Positions 47,641 through 54,487 of a DNA stretch of 54,487 nt are shown here, one piece after another. The translations under genes were made by a program, and so were the position numbers. A model generated the notes under the pieces. It had not been told where the DNA came from, ran no database searches, and was given only the letters and a program-made list of their open reading frames with translations. The DNA comes from Streptomyces sp. WZ.A104 (GTDB lineage: Bacteria > Actinomycetota > Actinomycetes > Streptomycetales > Streptomycetaceae), in the NCBI RefSeq assembly GCF_002382885.1, contig NZ_NWVL01000056.1, positions 1-54,487 on the forward strand, written 5' to 3'. Positions within the stretch are counted from its first letter, which is position 1; the number at the start of each line of letters is the position of its first letter.

Positions 47641-48894
47641 TCAGATCCGCTGGTGGAGGCCGGTCAGTCGCTCCAGCACGGGTACGAGCGCGGAGGGCCC
47701 CGGCAGCATCGCGAGTTCGTCGCGCAGGGCCCTGGCCTGCTCGTGGACGCGGCGGTCCGCCAGCAGGGCCGACAGCGCGTCACGCAGGGTCGTGGCATCC
47801 CACCGGGCAGGGTCCAGCACCCGTCCCGCGTTGCGGTGTTCGAGGTACCCCGCCGTCCCTTCCTCGTCCCAGAACGACGTCGGAACCACGAGCTGGGGTA
47901 CGCCGTGCGCCGCGGCCGCGGAGAACACAGTGCTGCCGCCCTGGTGGACGACCGCGGAGCACCCCGGGAGCAACTGGCTGAGCGGAAGCCGGTCCAGCAG
48001 GCGCACCCGGCCCGGTACGTCGACGGCCGGGGCCGCAAGCCCGCTGCGCGCGGAGACCAGTTCCACGTCGAGTTCCGCGAGGGCGCCGAGCACCTCGGAG
48101 AGGGGCGCCCCGCCCCCCGGCCGCGGCTGCGCACCCGGCTCCCCGGTTCCCCACGACAGGCAGACGCGCGGGCGGACGGGCTTCGTGTGCAGCCAGTCGG
48201 GCACGGGGCCGCCTCCGCTGTAGGACGCCCACCGCATGCCCTCGTACCGGACGTCCGGCGCCGGCAGTCTCACCCCGGGGGGCAGGGGATCGATCGTCCA
48301 CTGGCCGAGGAGCAGCTCCTCCTCGTAGGGCAGTCCGTACGGCTCCAGCAGCTGCTGCATGACCTCCTCCAGCGGGTCCGGCCAGGTCCCGCCCTGAGCC
48401 TGTGCCAGATAGCGTCGGGACCTCTGCCGGAGCCAGGCGATGTTGTCGCGCCCCCACAGCACTCGGGCGTGTGCGGCGCCGCTCAGCCGCGCCGCGACGG
48501 CGGCCGGCAGGCAGAAGGGGTCCCACAGGACCAGATCGGGGCGCCAGCGCACGGCGACACCGGTGAGTTCCTCCAAGAGGGGTCGCAGACCGGCGAACAC
48601 GCGGGTCATCCGGAACCACTTCGGACCCCAGTCGGGGCAGTCGGGGGAGGCGACGGAGAGGTTCCCGCCGAGGTGGCCGAGCAGGGCGGGGTTGCGGCTG
48701 AAGTCGGCGAGTTCGCGAAGATCCTCCGATCCGCCGACGGGCACGGCGGCGAGCCCCGCCTGCGTCGCCGCCCCCGCGGCGTCGGGGTGGGTGGCGATCC
48801 GGACCTCGTGTCCCGCGTTCTGCAGCGCCCAGGCGAGCGGGATGACGGGGAGGGTGTGGGCCGTCGCGGGAAAGACGGAGAACAGGACGCGCAC
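47641..48894 (-). CDS. GT1-type (macrolide-like) glycosyltransferase
   Basis: A 417-residue GT-B enzyme of the antibiotic glycosyltransferase group. The N-terminus is VRVLFSVFPATAHTLPVIPL, the mid region has WDPFCLPAAVAARLSGAAHA, and the donor-binding C-terminal domain has VRLLDRLPLSQLLPGCSAVV then HQGGSTVFSAAAAHGVPQLV (the His and DxxQ-like end WDEEGTAGY). Such enzymes transfer TDP-deoxysugars to aglycones. The GTG at 48894 begins the canonical MRVLF. It lies 95 bp after rmlB on the same strand. A second GT of this type is cut by the right edge of the window. Confidence 0.92.
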   Translation of the reverse strand: MRVLFSVFPATAHTLPVIPLAWALQNAGHEVRIATHPDAAGAATQAGLAAVPVGGSEDLRELADFSRNPALLGHLGGNLSVASPDCPDWGPKWFRMTRVFAGLRPLLEELTGVAVRWRPDLVLWDPFCLPAAVAARLSGAAHARVLWGRDNIAWLRQRSRRYLAQAQGGTWPDPLEEVMQQLLEPYGLPYEEELLLGQWTIDPLPPGVRLPAPDVRYEGMRWASYSGGGPVPDWLHTKPVRPRVCLSWGTGEPGAQPRPGGGAPLSEVLGALAELDVELVSARSGLAAPAVDVPGRVRLLDRLPLSQLLPGCSAVVHQGGSTVFSAAAAHGVPQLVVPTSFWDEEGTAGYLEHRNAGRVLDPARWDATTLRDALSALLADRRVHEQARALRDELAMLPGPSALVPVLERLTGLHQRI

Positions 48895-48989
48895 GGAGAT
48901 TCCTTCTGAAGCTGCGAGCCCTGAACGCGGAGCCCGATTGGCGTGACGGAGTGGTGGAGGGAGCGGGACGGTCGGCGCGGGCCGCGTCG

Positions 48990-49946
48990 TCAGCGGTAGG
49001 CGGGCGTGGCCGCGTACCAGCCGACGGTCTCGGCCAGGCCATCCGCGAGGGGGACGAGAGGTCGGTATCCGAGGCGCCGCAGTTTCCCGTCGTCGACGCA
49101 GTAGCGGCGGTCGTGCCCCTTGCGGTCCTTGACGTGGCGGACCGCGCTCCAGTCGGCCCCACAGGCGTCCAGGAGCATCCCCGTCAGCTGGCGGTTGGTC
49201 AACTCGGTGCCACTCCCGATGTTGTACACCTCGCCGGCCCGGCCGCGATCCAGCACGAGCCGGATGCCGCGGCAATGGTCGGAGACGTGCAGCCAGTCGC
49301 GTACGTTCCCCCCGTCGCCGTAGAGCGGCACCGCCCCGCCCGCCAGCAGAGTGGTGACGAAGAGCGGGATCAGCTTCTCGGGGTGCTGGCGCGGGCCGTA
49401 GTTGTTGCTGCAGCGGGTGACCCGCACGTCAAGGCCGTGCGTCCGGGCGTACGAGAGCGCCAGCAGGTCGGCGGCGGCTTTGGTGGCCGCGTAGGGCGAG
49501 TTCGGGGAGACGGGCGATTCCTCGGTCCAGGCACCGTGGTCGATGGACCCGTACACCTCGTCGGTCGAGACTTGGAGGAAGCAGCGGGCGCCCGCTGAGA
49601 GCGCCGCGTCGAGGAGCACGTGCGTCCCCGTGACATTGGTGCGGACGAAGGCTCCCGCGTCCTCGATGGAGCGGTCCACGTGGCTTTCGGCGGCGAAGTT
49701 GACCACCACACACCCGGGCTCCATCAGGGTGCGGACGAGCGGGACGTCGGTGATGTCCCCCTGGACGAAGCGGAACCGGGGGTCGCCGGAGAGCGGGGCG
49801 AGGTGCGCCGGATCGCCCGCGTAGGTGAGCGCGTCCAGGACGGTGACACGGACGTCCGGCGGCGATCCGGGCCCCAGCAGGTCGCTGACGAAGTGCGAGC
49901 CGATGAACCCGGCGGCGCCCGTGACGAGGTAGTGCCGACCGCTCAT
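48990..49946 (-). CDS. rmlB: dTDP-glucose 4,6-dehydratase
   Basis: A 318-residue extended SDR enzyme converting dTDP-glucose to dTDP-4-keto-6-deoxyglucose, the entry point to all TDP-6-deoxysugars. The NAD motif is LVTGAAGFIGSHFVSDLL. VNFAAESHVDRSIEDAGAFV, VSTDEVYGSIDHGAWTEESP (catalytic Asp-Glu) and YAATKAAADLL (Tyr/Lys) are all intact, and RCSNNYGPRQHPEKLIPLFV is canonical. ATG 49946 overlaps the rmlA stop (ATGA). Confidence 0.95.
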   Translation of the reverse strand: MSGRHYLVTGAAGFIGSHFVSDLLGPGSPPDVRVTVLDALTYAGDPAHLAPLSGDPRFRFVQGDITDVPLVRTLMEPGCVVVNFAAESHVDRSIEDAGAFVRTNVTGTHVLLDAALSAGARCFLQVSTDEVYGSIDHGAWTEESPVSPNSPYAATKAAADLLALSYARTHGLDVRVTRCSNNYGPRQHPEKLIPLFVTTLLAGGAVPLYGDGGNVRDWLHVSDHCRGIRLVLDRGRAGEVYNIGSGTELTNRQLTGMLLDACGADWSAVRHVKDRKGHDRRYCVDDGKLRRLGYRPLVPLADGLAETVGWYAATPAYR

Positions 49947-51010
49947 GAGGAGATCCGTATCTTGCTGTGGTCACCCAGGACGAAACGGTGCGACATCGGT
50001 ACGCGGGGCGCCGGGGCGACCTCGACGTGGCAACCGATCAGCGACGCGTCGATACGGCGGACTCCGGTGATGGAGGCGTGGTCCAGGACGATCGAGAACT
50101 CGATCTCGCTGTCGGTGATCCGGCAGTTCTCGGCGATCGAGGTCGACGGGCCCACGTAGGAGTCGACGACGACCGACCCCGCGCCGATCAGGGCGGGGCC
50201 GACGATGCGGGAGCCGCGCACTTCGGCTCCCGCGCAGACCCTGACCCTCCCGATCAGTTCGCTGTCGGTGCTGACGGTGCCGTCCACGGCCGGCTCCAGG
50301 ACCTCAAGCACGCGCCGGTTCGCCTCAAGCATGTCCGCGACGTTGCCCGTGTCCTTCCAGTAGCCAGTGATCACCGTCGGCCTGACGTCCCGGTCGTGGT
50401 CCAGCATCCACTGGAGGGCATCGGTGATCTCCAACTCGCCCCGCTCGGAAGGGGCGATGGCGCGGACGGCCTCGTGGACGGCCCGCGTGAAGAGATAGGC
50501 GCCGACCACCGCCAGATCGCTCCGGGGCCGCTCCGGCTTCTCCTCCAGGGCGGCCACCCTGCCCGCGGCGGTGAGGGTGGCGACGCCGTAGGCGCTGGGA
50601 TTCGCGACCCGCGTCAGCATCAGCTGGACGTCCGGGCGGTTCGCGCGGAACTCGTCGACGAGCGAGGTGATCCCGCCCAGGATGAAGTTGTCGCCGAGGT
50701 AGAGGAGGAAGTCGTCGTCCCCCAGGAACTCGCGGGCGATCAGCACGGCGTGGGCGAGCCCCAGCGGCTGGGACTGCGCTATGTAGGTCACGTTCAGCCC
50801 GAAGGCGGAACCGTCGCCGACGGCCCGCTCGATCTCGGCGGCCGTCTCGCCGACGATGACGCCGACGTCCTTGATCCCGGCGTCGGCTATCGCCTCCAGC
50901 CCGTAGTAGAGGACGGGCTTGTTGGCGATGGGGACGAGCTGCTTGGCGGAGGTGTGGGTGATGGGCCGCAGCCGCGTACCCGAACCCCCCGCCAGAACAA
51001 GGGCTTTCAT
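49943..51010 (-). CDS. rmlA: Glucose-1-phosphate thymidylyltransferase (long, antibiotic-type)
   Basis: A 355-residue nucleotidyltransferase making dTDP-glucose. The signature is MKALVLAGGSGTRLRPITHT, then SAKQLVPIANKPVLYY, LGDNFI, EEKPERPRSDLAVVGAYLF and GYWKDTGNVADMLEANR. It is about 65 residues longer than housekeeping RmlA. The extra C-terminal part is a left-handed beta-helix-like repeat (VRGSRIVGPALIGAGSVVVD), as in StrD-type enzymes of antibiotic clusters. It is co-translated with rmlB and starts 16 bp after the ABC permease stop. Confidence 0.95.
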   Translation of the reverse strand: MKALVLAGGSGTRLRPITHTSAKQLVPIANKPVLYYGLEAIADAGIKDVGVIVGETAAEIERAVGDGSAFGLNVTYIAQSQPLGLAHAVLIAREFLGDDDFLLYLGDNFILGGITSLVDEFRANRPDVQLMLTRVANPSAYGVATLTAAGRVAALEEKPERPRSDLAVVGAYLFTRAVHEAVRAIAPSERGELEITDALQWMLDHDRDVRPTVITGYWKDTGNVADMLEANRRVLEVLEPAVDGTVSTDSELIGRVRVCAGAEVRGSRIVGPALIGAGSVVVDSYVGPSTSIAENCRITDSEIEFSIVLDHASITGVRRIDASLIGCHVEVAPAPRVPMSHRFVLGDHSKIRISS

Positions 51011-51026
51011 GACATCTCTCCAGTGG

Positions 51027-51920
51027 TCAGTGCTTCGGCGAGCGGAAGGCCGAGATGGCGAGGGGGCCGAAGACGGCGAGCAGCAGGAGCGACCAACCGA
51101 GCGTGGCGGCCACCGGGTGCACGATCGGCCAAGCCGCGTCGGGGGACAGACCGACGGGGTTGCCGAAGAGTTCCCGTACCGCGGACACCACCGCACTCAC
51201 GGGATTCCATTCGGCGGCCAGGCGCAGGCCCGCGGGCAGGCCGTCGGACGGCACGAAGATGTTGGAGACCATCGTCAGCGGGAAGGTCAGCATGCCGATG
51301 AGGTCCGTGGCCGACCGGGACGGAAGGACCAGGCCGAGCCACATGCCGAGCCAGCTGAACGCGTACCGGGCGACCAGCAGCAGCGCGAGTCCCGCCACGA
51401 CGTGCGTCACGGAGGCGCCCGGACGCCAGCCGACCAGGAGCCCGCAGCCCGCCATGACCAGCAGGGTGATCAGCCCGCCCAGGCTCTCGGCCAACGACTG
51501 CCCGACGGGTACTCCGGTCCGGCTCATAGGCAGGGAGCGGAGCCGGTCGGTGATCCCCTTGTCCCGGTCGTCGGCGACGGCTGAGGCGCTCGCCGCGATG
51601 CCGAAGACCGTCATCTGTGCCAGCATCCCCGGGATCAGGAAGTTGACGTACGAATCACCCGCCGGGACGCGCATGTTGCTGCCGAGCACATAGACGAAGA
51701 GCAGGGTGAAGACCAGGGGCAGCAGCAGGGCCATCGCTGCCCGCTCGGGGGCGCCGCGCAGATGGATCAGGTAGCGGCGGGTGATGGTCGCCGCGTCGCC
51801 CGCGCCCCAGCGCAGCCGGGAGAGCAGGGGTTCGTCCCGGCGCGTACGGGCCGATCGCGCCCCGGTTCCCCCGGTCGTCGCCGACGCCGTCGCCGCGGGG
51901 CCGGCCGGGCGGGGGCTCAC
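51027..51920 (-). CDS. ABC-2 type exporter permease (DrrB-like)
   Basis: A 297-residue ABC-2 membrane protein with six hydrophobic segments, for example AALLLPLVFTLLFVYVLGS-like first helix, ITLLVMAGCGLLVG, VAGLALLLVARYAFSWLG and a last helix near SLLLLAVFGPLAISAF. The family-typical RSLPMSRTGVPVGQSLAE loop follows the first periplasmic region. GTG 51920 overlaps the ATPase stop (GTGA). With its ATPase it forms an exporter that likely provides self-resistance and secretion of the product. Confidence 0.9.
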   Translation of the reverse strand: MSPRPAGPAATASATTGGTGARSARTRRDEPLLSRLRWGAGDAATITRRYLIHLRGAPERAAMALLLPLVFTLLFVYVLGSNMRVPAGDSYVNFLIPGMLAQMTVFGIAASASAVADDRDKGITDRLRSLPMSRTGVPVGQSLAESLGGLITLLVMAGCGLLVGWRPGASVTHVVAGLALLLVARYAFSWLGMWLGLVLPSRSATDLIGMLTFPLTMVSNIFVPSDGLPAGLRLAAEWNPVSAVVSAVRELFGNPVGLSPDAAWPIVHPVAATLGWSLLLLAVFGPLAISAFRSPKH

Positions 51921-52984
51921 GCGGCCTCCTCGGTGGTGGTCGCGGGTGTGGTCACCAGGCCGATGAACACCTCGTCCAGCGTCGGACGGCGCAGCGCGAG
52001 GTCCTCCACCGCGATGCCCGACGCTTCCAGTTCGCGCAGCGCGGCGGTGAGCACGGCGGTGCCGGGACCGGTGGAGCGTCCGGTGGCCAGGGTGACCCTC
52101 CGCAGCTCGCGGTGGACCTCGACCGCTCCGGCCCCCGTGCGGACCAGGGCTTCGGCGGCGAGGGCCAGCTGGTCGGCGTGGCGCACGGTGAGGTCGATGC
52201 ACCCGCGGCCGAGCGAGGACTTGAGGGCGGAGGGCGTGCCTTCGGCGATCACCCGGCCGCCCGCGCCGTCCGGGTTGCCCAGTATGGCGATCCGGTCGGA
52301 GAGGTGGTCGGCCTCGTCCAGGTACTGGGAGGTGAGCAGGATGGTGGTGCCGGCCCGGACGAGCTCGCGCACGCTGTCCCAGAGGGCGTACCGGCTCTGC
52401 GGGTCGAGGCCGGTCGTCGGCTCGTCGAGGAAGATCACCGCAGGGGGGACCACCAGGCTCACGGCGAGATCCAGTTTGCGGCGCATGCCGCCGGAGTACG
52501 TGCGCACGGCGCGACCGGCGGCGTCCTGGAGGCCGAACCGTTCGAGCAGTTCCTCGGCGCGCCGGCGGACGACGGGCCCGCGCATCCGGTGAAGCCGGGC
52601 GAACATCTCCAGGTTCTCGCGCCCGCTAATCAGCTCGTCCACCGAGGCGTACTGGCCGGTCAGCGCGATGTTGGCACGCACCCGGGCGGGGTCGAGGACG
52701 ACATCGAGGCCGGCCACACGGGCGCGCCCGCCGTCCGGCGGCGACAGGGTCGCCAGAATCCGCACCAGGGTGGTCTTACCGGCTCCGTTGGGTCCGAGTA
52801 GACCGCAGACGGTACCGGGCGCGACGGTCAGGTCGACGCCGTCCAGGGCGGACGTCTTCCCGAACCGCTTGCGCAGGCCGCGGACTTCGATCGCCGCCTC
52901 GGGCGGTCGGGCGCCGGTGGCGTGTGGGAGCACGGGTTCCTCTTCTGCCGGACGGGGGTGGTCGGGACGGTGCGGCACGCTCAC
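51917..52984 (-). CDS. ABC exporter ATPase (DrrA-like)
   Basis: A 355-residue ATPase: Walker A GLLGPNGAGKTTLVRILA, signature YSGGMRRKLDLAVSLV, Walker B AVIFLDEPTTGLDPQSRYAL, H-loop LLTSQYLDEADHLSDRIAI. A DrrA-type C-terminal extension (from about residue 225) contains RVTLATGRST and ends near PTLDEVFIGLV. GTG 52984 overlaps the P450 stop. An in-frame first stretch of 30 residues (SVPHRPDHPRPAEEEPV) precedes the domain and may be longer than needed. Confidence 0.93.
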   Translation of the reverse strand: MSVPHRPDHPRPAEEEPVLPHATGARPPEAAIEVRGLRKRFGKTSALDGVDLTVAPGTVCGLLGPNGAGKTTLVRILATLSPPDGGRARVAGLDVVLDPARVRANIALTGQYASVDELISGRENLEMFARLHRMRGPVVRRRAEELLERFGLQDAAGRAVRTYSGGMRRKLDLAVSLVVPPAVIFLDEPTTGLDPQSRYALWDSVRELVRAGTTILLTSQYLDEADHLSDRIAILGNPDGAGGRVIAEGTPSALKSSLGRGCIDLTVRHADQLALAAEALVRTGAGAVEVHRELRRVTLATGRSTGPGTAVLTAALRELEASGIAVEDLALRRPTLDEVFIGLVTTPATTTEEAA

Positions 52985-54318
52985 GCGGTGCCTGCCGGGT
53001 ACGCGGCGGGACGGCCGGGGACGGGCCGCGCGGGTGCGCGGGGCCCGAGGCGCACGGGGAGCGTGAGCAGGCCCCGCATGTCACCGATCGGACGCCATGA
53101 CTGCGGCTGGTCCGGGTCGGCGGGCGCGAGGTCCGGATAGCGGCCGAACAGGGCGGTGAGCACCGTCTCCGTCTGCAGCCGGGCCAGCGGCGCGCCGAGG
53201 CAGAAATGGATGCCGTGGCCGAAGGCGAGGTGGGGGCCGCGCTCGCGGGTGATGTCGAGCCGGTCCGGCAGGGGGAAGACGTCCGGGTCCCGGTTGGCCG
53301 CGGCGAGCGCCACGCTGACGATGCCGCCCGCCGGGATGACCGTTCCTCCGAGTTCGACGTCCTGCGTCGCGACCCTCAGGGTCGTTCGGGCCAAGGAGGT
53401 CTCGTAGCGAAGGAGTTCATCGATCGCCGAGGGGGTCAGCTCGGGACGCTTGCGCAGCAGCGCGAGCTGGTCGGGATGCCGGAGCAGGGTGTCGACGGCG
53501 TTGCCCAGCATCCCCGTGGTCGTCTCGTGCCCCGCCAGCAACAGCAGGACGAGGAGGCTGACGAGCTCCTCGTCGCTCAGCCGCTGCTCTTGCGCGTGGG
53601 CCGCCACGAGCGCCGAGAGGAGGTCCGGCTGCTCGTCCGCGGGTACGTCGGTGCGGACCAGGGGCCGCTTGGCAGCGACCAGGGAGGCGAACCACTGGTG
53701 GAGTCTGCGGGTGCGCTCCGCCGGCCCCGAGGCAGGTGTCGCTCCCGGTCCCGACACAGTGAGCATCCGCGCGGCCCAGGTCAGCAGTGCGCCGCGATTG
53801 CCGTGAGGAACACCGATGAGTTCGCTGATCACCAGGACCGGCAGGGGGAAGGCGAGGGCCGCCATGAGGTCGACGGGCGCTGCCCCCGCGTCCGGCCCGG
53901 CGGGGCCCGCGTCCCGCTCCGCCATCGCGTCCAGGAGTTCGTGGGTGAGGCGCTCGACCGCGGGCCCCAGCGCCGCGACCCGACGCGGGGTGAACGCTCC
54001 CGAGACGAGCCGCCGCAGCCGTGTGTGGTCGGGCGGGTCGCTGTTCACCAGGGGCAGGAAGAAGCTTCCCGCGCCGGAGACCCCGTACCCGGCCGCGCTC
54101 AAGGCGACCGACGCGCGCTGCGGATCCTTGGAGAACCGGGCGTCGAGCAGCACCGTCCGGGCCTCGTCGTGCCGCGTGACCAGCCAGTACTCCAGCCCCT
54201 GCGGATTGCGTACCCGGCGCGGCCCCGACGATTCCCGGATCCGCCCGTAGTGCCCGTGCTGGTCGGCGAAGAAGGACGGCGTGTCGATCTCGACGGGCGG
54301 GACCGTGGGCCCCGTCAC
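52981..54318 (-). CDS. Cytochrome P450, second in the cluster
   Basis: A 445-residue P450 related to the one at 36743 (shared runs such as NSDPPDHTRLRRLVS and FGHGIHFCLGAPLAR, with heme Cys373). The I-helix is LLAGHETTTGMLGNAVDTLL and the K-helix DELLRYETSLARTTLRV. It has a longer N-terminus and a C-terminal Pro/Arg-rich tail of about 20 residues. GTG 54318 overlaps the upstream glycosyltransferase stop. Placement between a GT and the exporter suggests late-stage hydroxylation, possibly of a sugar-bearing intermediate. Confidence 0.92.
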   Translation of the reverse strand: MTGPTVPPVEIDTPSFFADQHGHYGRIRESSGPRRVRNPQGLEYWLVTRHDEARTVLLDARFSKDPQRASVALSAAGYGVSGAGSFFLPLVNSDPPDHTRLRRLVSGAFTPRRVAALGPAVERLTHELLDAMAERDAGPAGPDAGAAPVDLMAALAFPLPVLVISELIGVPHGNRGALLTWAARMLTVSGPGATPASGPAERTRRLHQWFASLVAAKRPLVRTDVPADEQPDLLSALVAAHAQEQRLSDEELVSLLVLLLLAGHETTTGMLGNAVDTLLRHPDQLALLRKRPELTPSAIDELLRYETSLARTTLRVATQDVELGGTVIPAGGIVSVALAAANRDPDVFPLPDRLDITRERGPHLAFGHGIHFCLGAPLARLQTETVLTALFGRYPDLAPADPDQPQSWRPIGDMRGLLTLPVRLGPRAPARPVPGRPAAYPAGTA

Positions 54319-54487
54319 CCGCGGACGTCCTGTGCGGCGGACACCGGGGTCACCAGCGATTCGAGGAAGTCCGCGGCGGCGGGTGCGCCGCCGGCGTGGG
54401 TGATGTGGTGGCGCATGGTGTGGGTGTTGTTGCGGTAGGTGGGGTCGGTGAGGACGTGGTGGGCGGTGTCGCGGAGGGTGTGGGGGG
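54315..54487 (-). CDS. Glycosyltransferase, C-terminal fragment cut by the window edge
   Basis: The last 57 codons of a gene that enters from the right. TAHHVLTDPTYRNNTHTMRH and HAGGAPAAADFLESLV match the C-terminal helix region of GT1-type antibiotic glycosyltransferases. Its stop overlaps the P450 GTG start by four bases, so the cluster's main minus-strand operon continues beyond the window. Confidence 0.75.
   Translation of the reverse strand, partial: PHTLRDTAHHVLTDPTYRNNTHTMRHHITHAGGAPAAADFLESLVTPVSAAQDVRG

Noticed and set aside
1..54487. tRNA or rRNA genes and CRISPR arrays
   Set aside because: No cloverleaf-type sequence ending in a tRNA acceptor, no rRNA-like stretch and no regularly spaced repeat-spacer array was seen by eye.

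Overview
The window is high-GC actinobacterial DNA and almost certainly Streptomyces. The evidence is the GC-rich third codon positions, frequent GTG starts, four-base GTGA/ATGA gene overlaps and Streptomyces-type protein families throughout. It falls into three blocks.

1) Positions 1-9305: chromosomal core devoted to potassium homeostasis. It holds the end of kdpD, then kdpE, a small OB-fold protein and a DUF3159 membrane protein. A strong bidirectional terminator separates these from two opposing TrkA-type K+ channel/transport regulators (CeoB/CeoC-like). A divergent KimA-like APC potassium permease follows, with a TRAM-domain RNA uracil methyltransferase downstream. The order OB-fold, DUF3159, TrkA, TrkA, APC permease, methyltransferase is the one I recall from Mycobacterium tuberculosis Rv2694c-Rv2689c, so this is an old syntenic block.

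2) Positions about 9243-29954: a patchwork accessory region bounded by an imperfect direct repeat of about 125 bp. The repeat contains the last codons of the methyltransferase gene plus a short 3' tract with TGACGC boxes 11 bp apart. A third copy of the tract alone lies near 20750. This looks like one or two integrations at the 3' end of the methyltransferase gene, followed by decay. No integrase or transfer gene remains. The cargo is mostly small oxidoreductase and stress genes with local regulators: a Crp/Fnr regulator with a membrane protein, AhpD-like, YciI-like, SnoaL-like and berberine-bridge-type FAD oxidase genes, MerR, two TetR (one headless), a WrbA-like flavoprotein with nitronate monooxygenase, an ABM protein with a CGNR regulator, an odd PLP enzyme and a lipase-like hydrolase. 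Many truncated or frameshifted fragments lie between them.

3) Positions about 30159-54487 (running off the right end): a biosynthetic gene cluster. Its core is an azole-forming RiPP (thiopeptide/TOMM-type) machinery: an ocin-ThiF-like leader-binding protein, a YcaO cyclodehydratase and two SagB-type dehydrogenases, joined by very short spacings or overlaps. Around it are an FAD monooxygenase, two cytochromes P450, an O-methyltransferase, an AurF-type di-iron N-oxygenase with all seven expected metal ligands, two tandem dCTP-deaminase-fold proteins with complementary active-site losses, three glycosyltransferases (one partial), dTDP-sugar genes rmlA and rmlB, a DrrAB-type ABC exporter and a LuxR regulator with a degenerate receiver domain. 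The likely product is a glycosylated, oxidised azole peptide. The precursor peptide, any Ser/Thr dehydratase and the later deoxysugar genes are not visible here and probably lie beyond the right edge. The operon P450, methyltransferase, AurF, Dcd-A, Dcd-B, GT is chained by four-base overlaps and may continue into HAD, CutC and HIT genes, suggesting a nucleotide- or sugar-phosphate side pathway. The paired Dcd-like proteins are the most novel-looking element.
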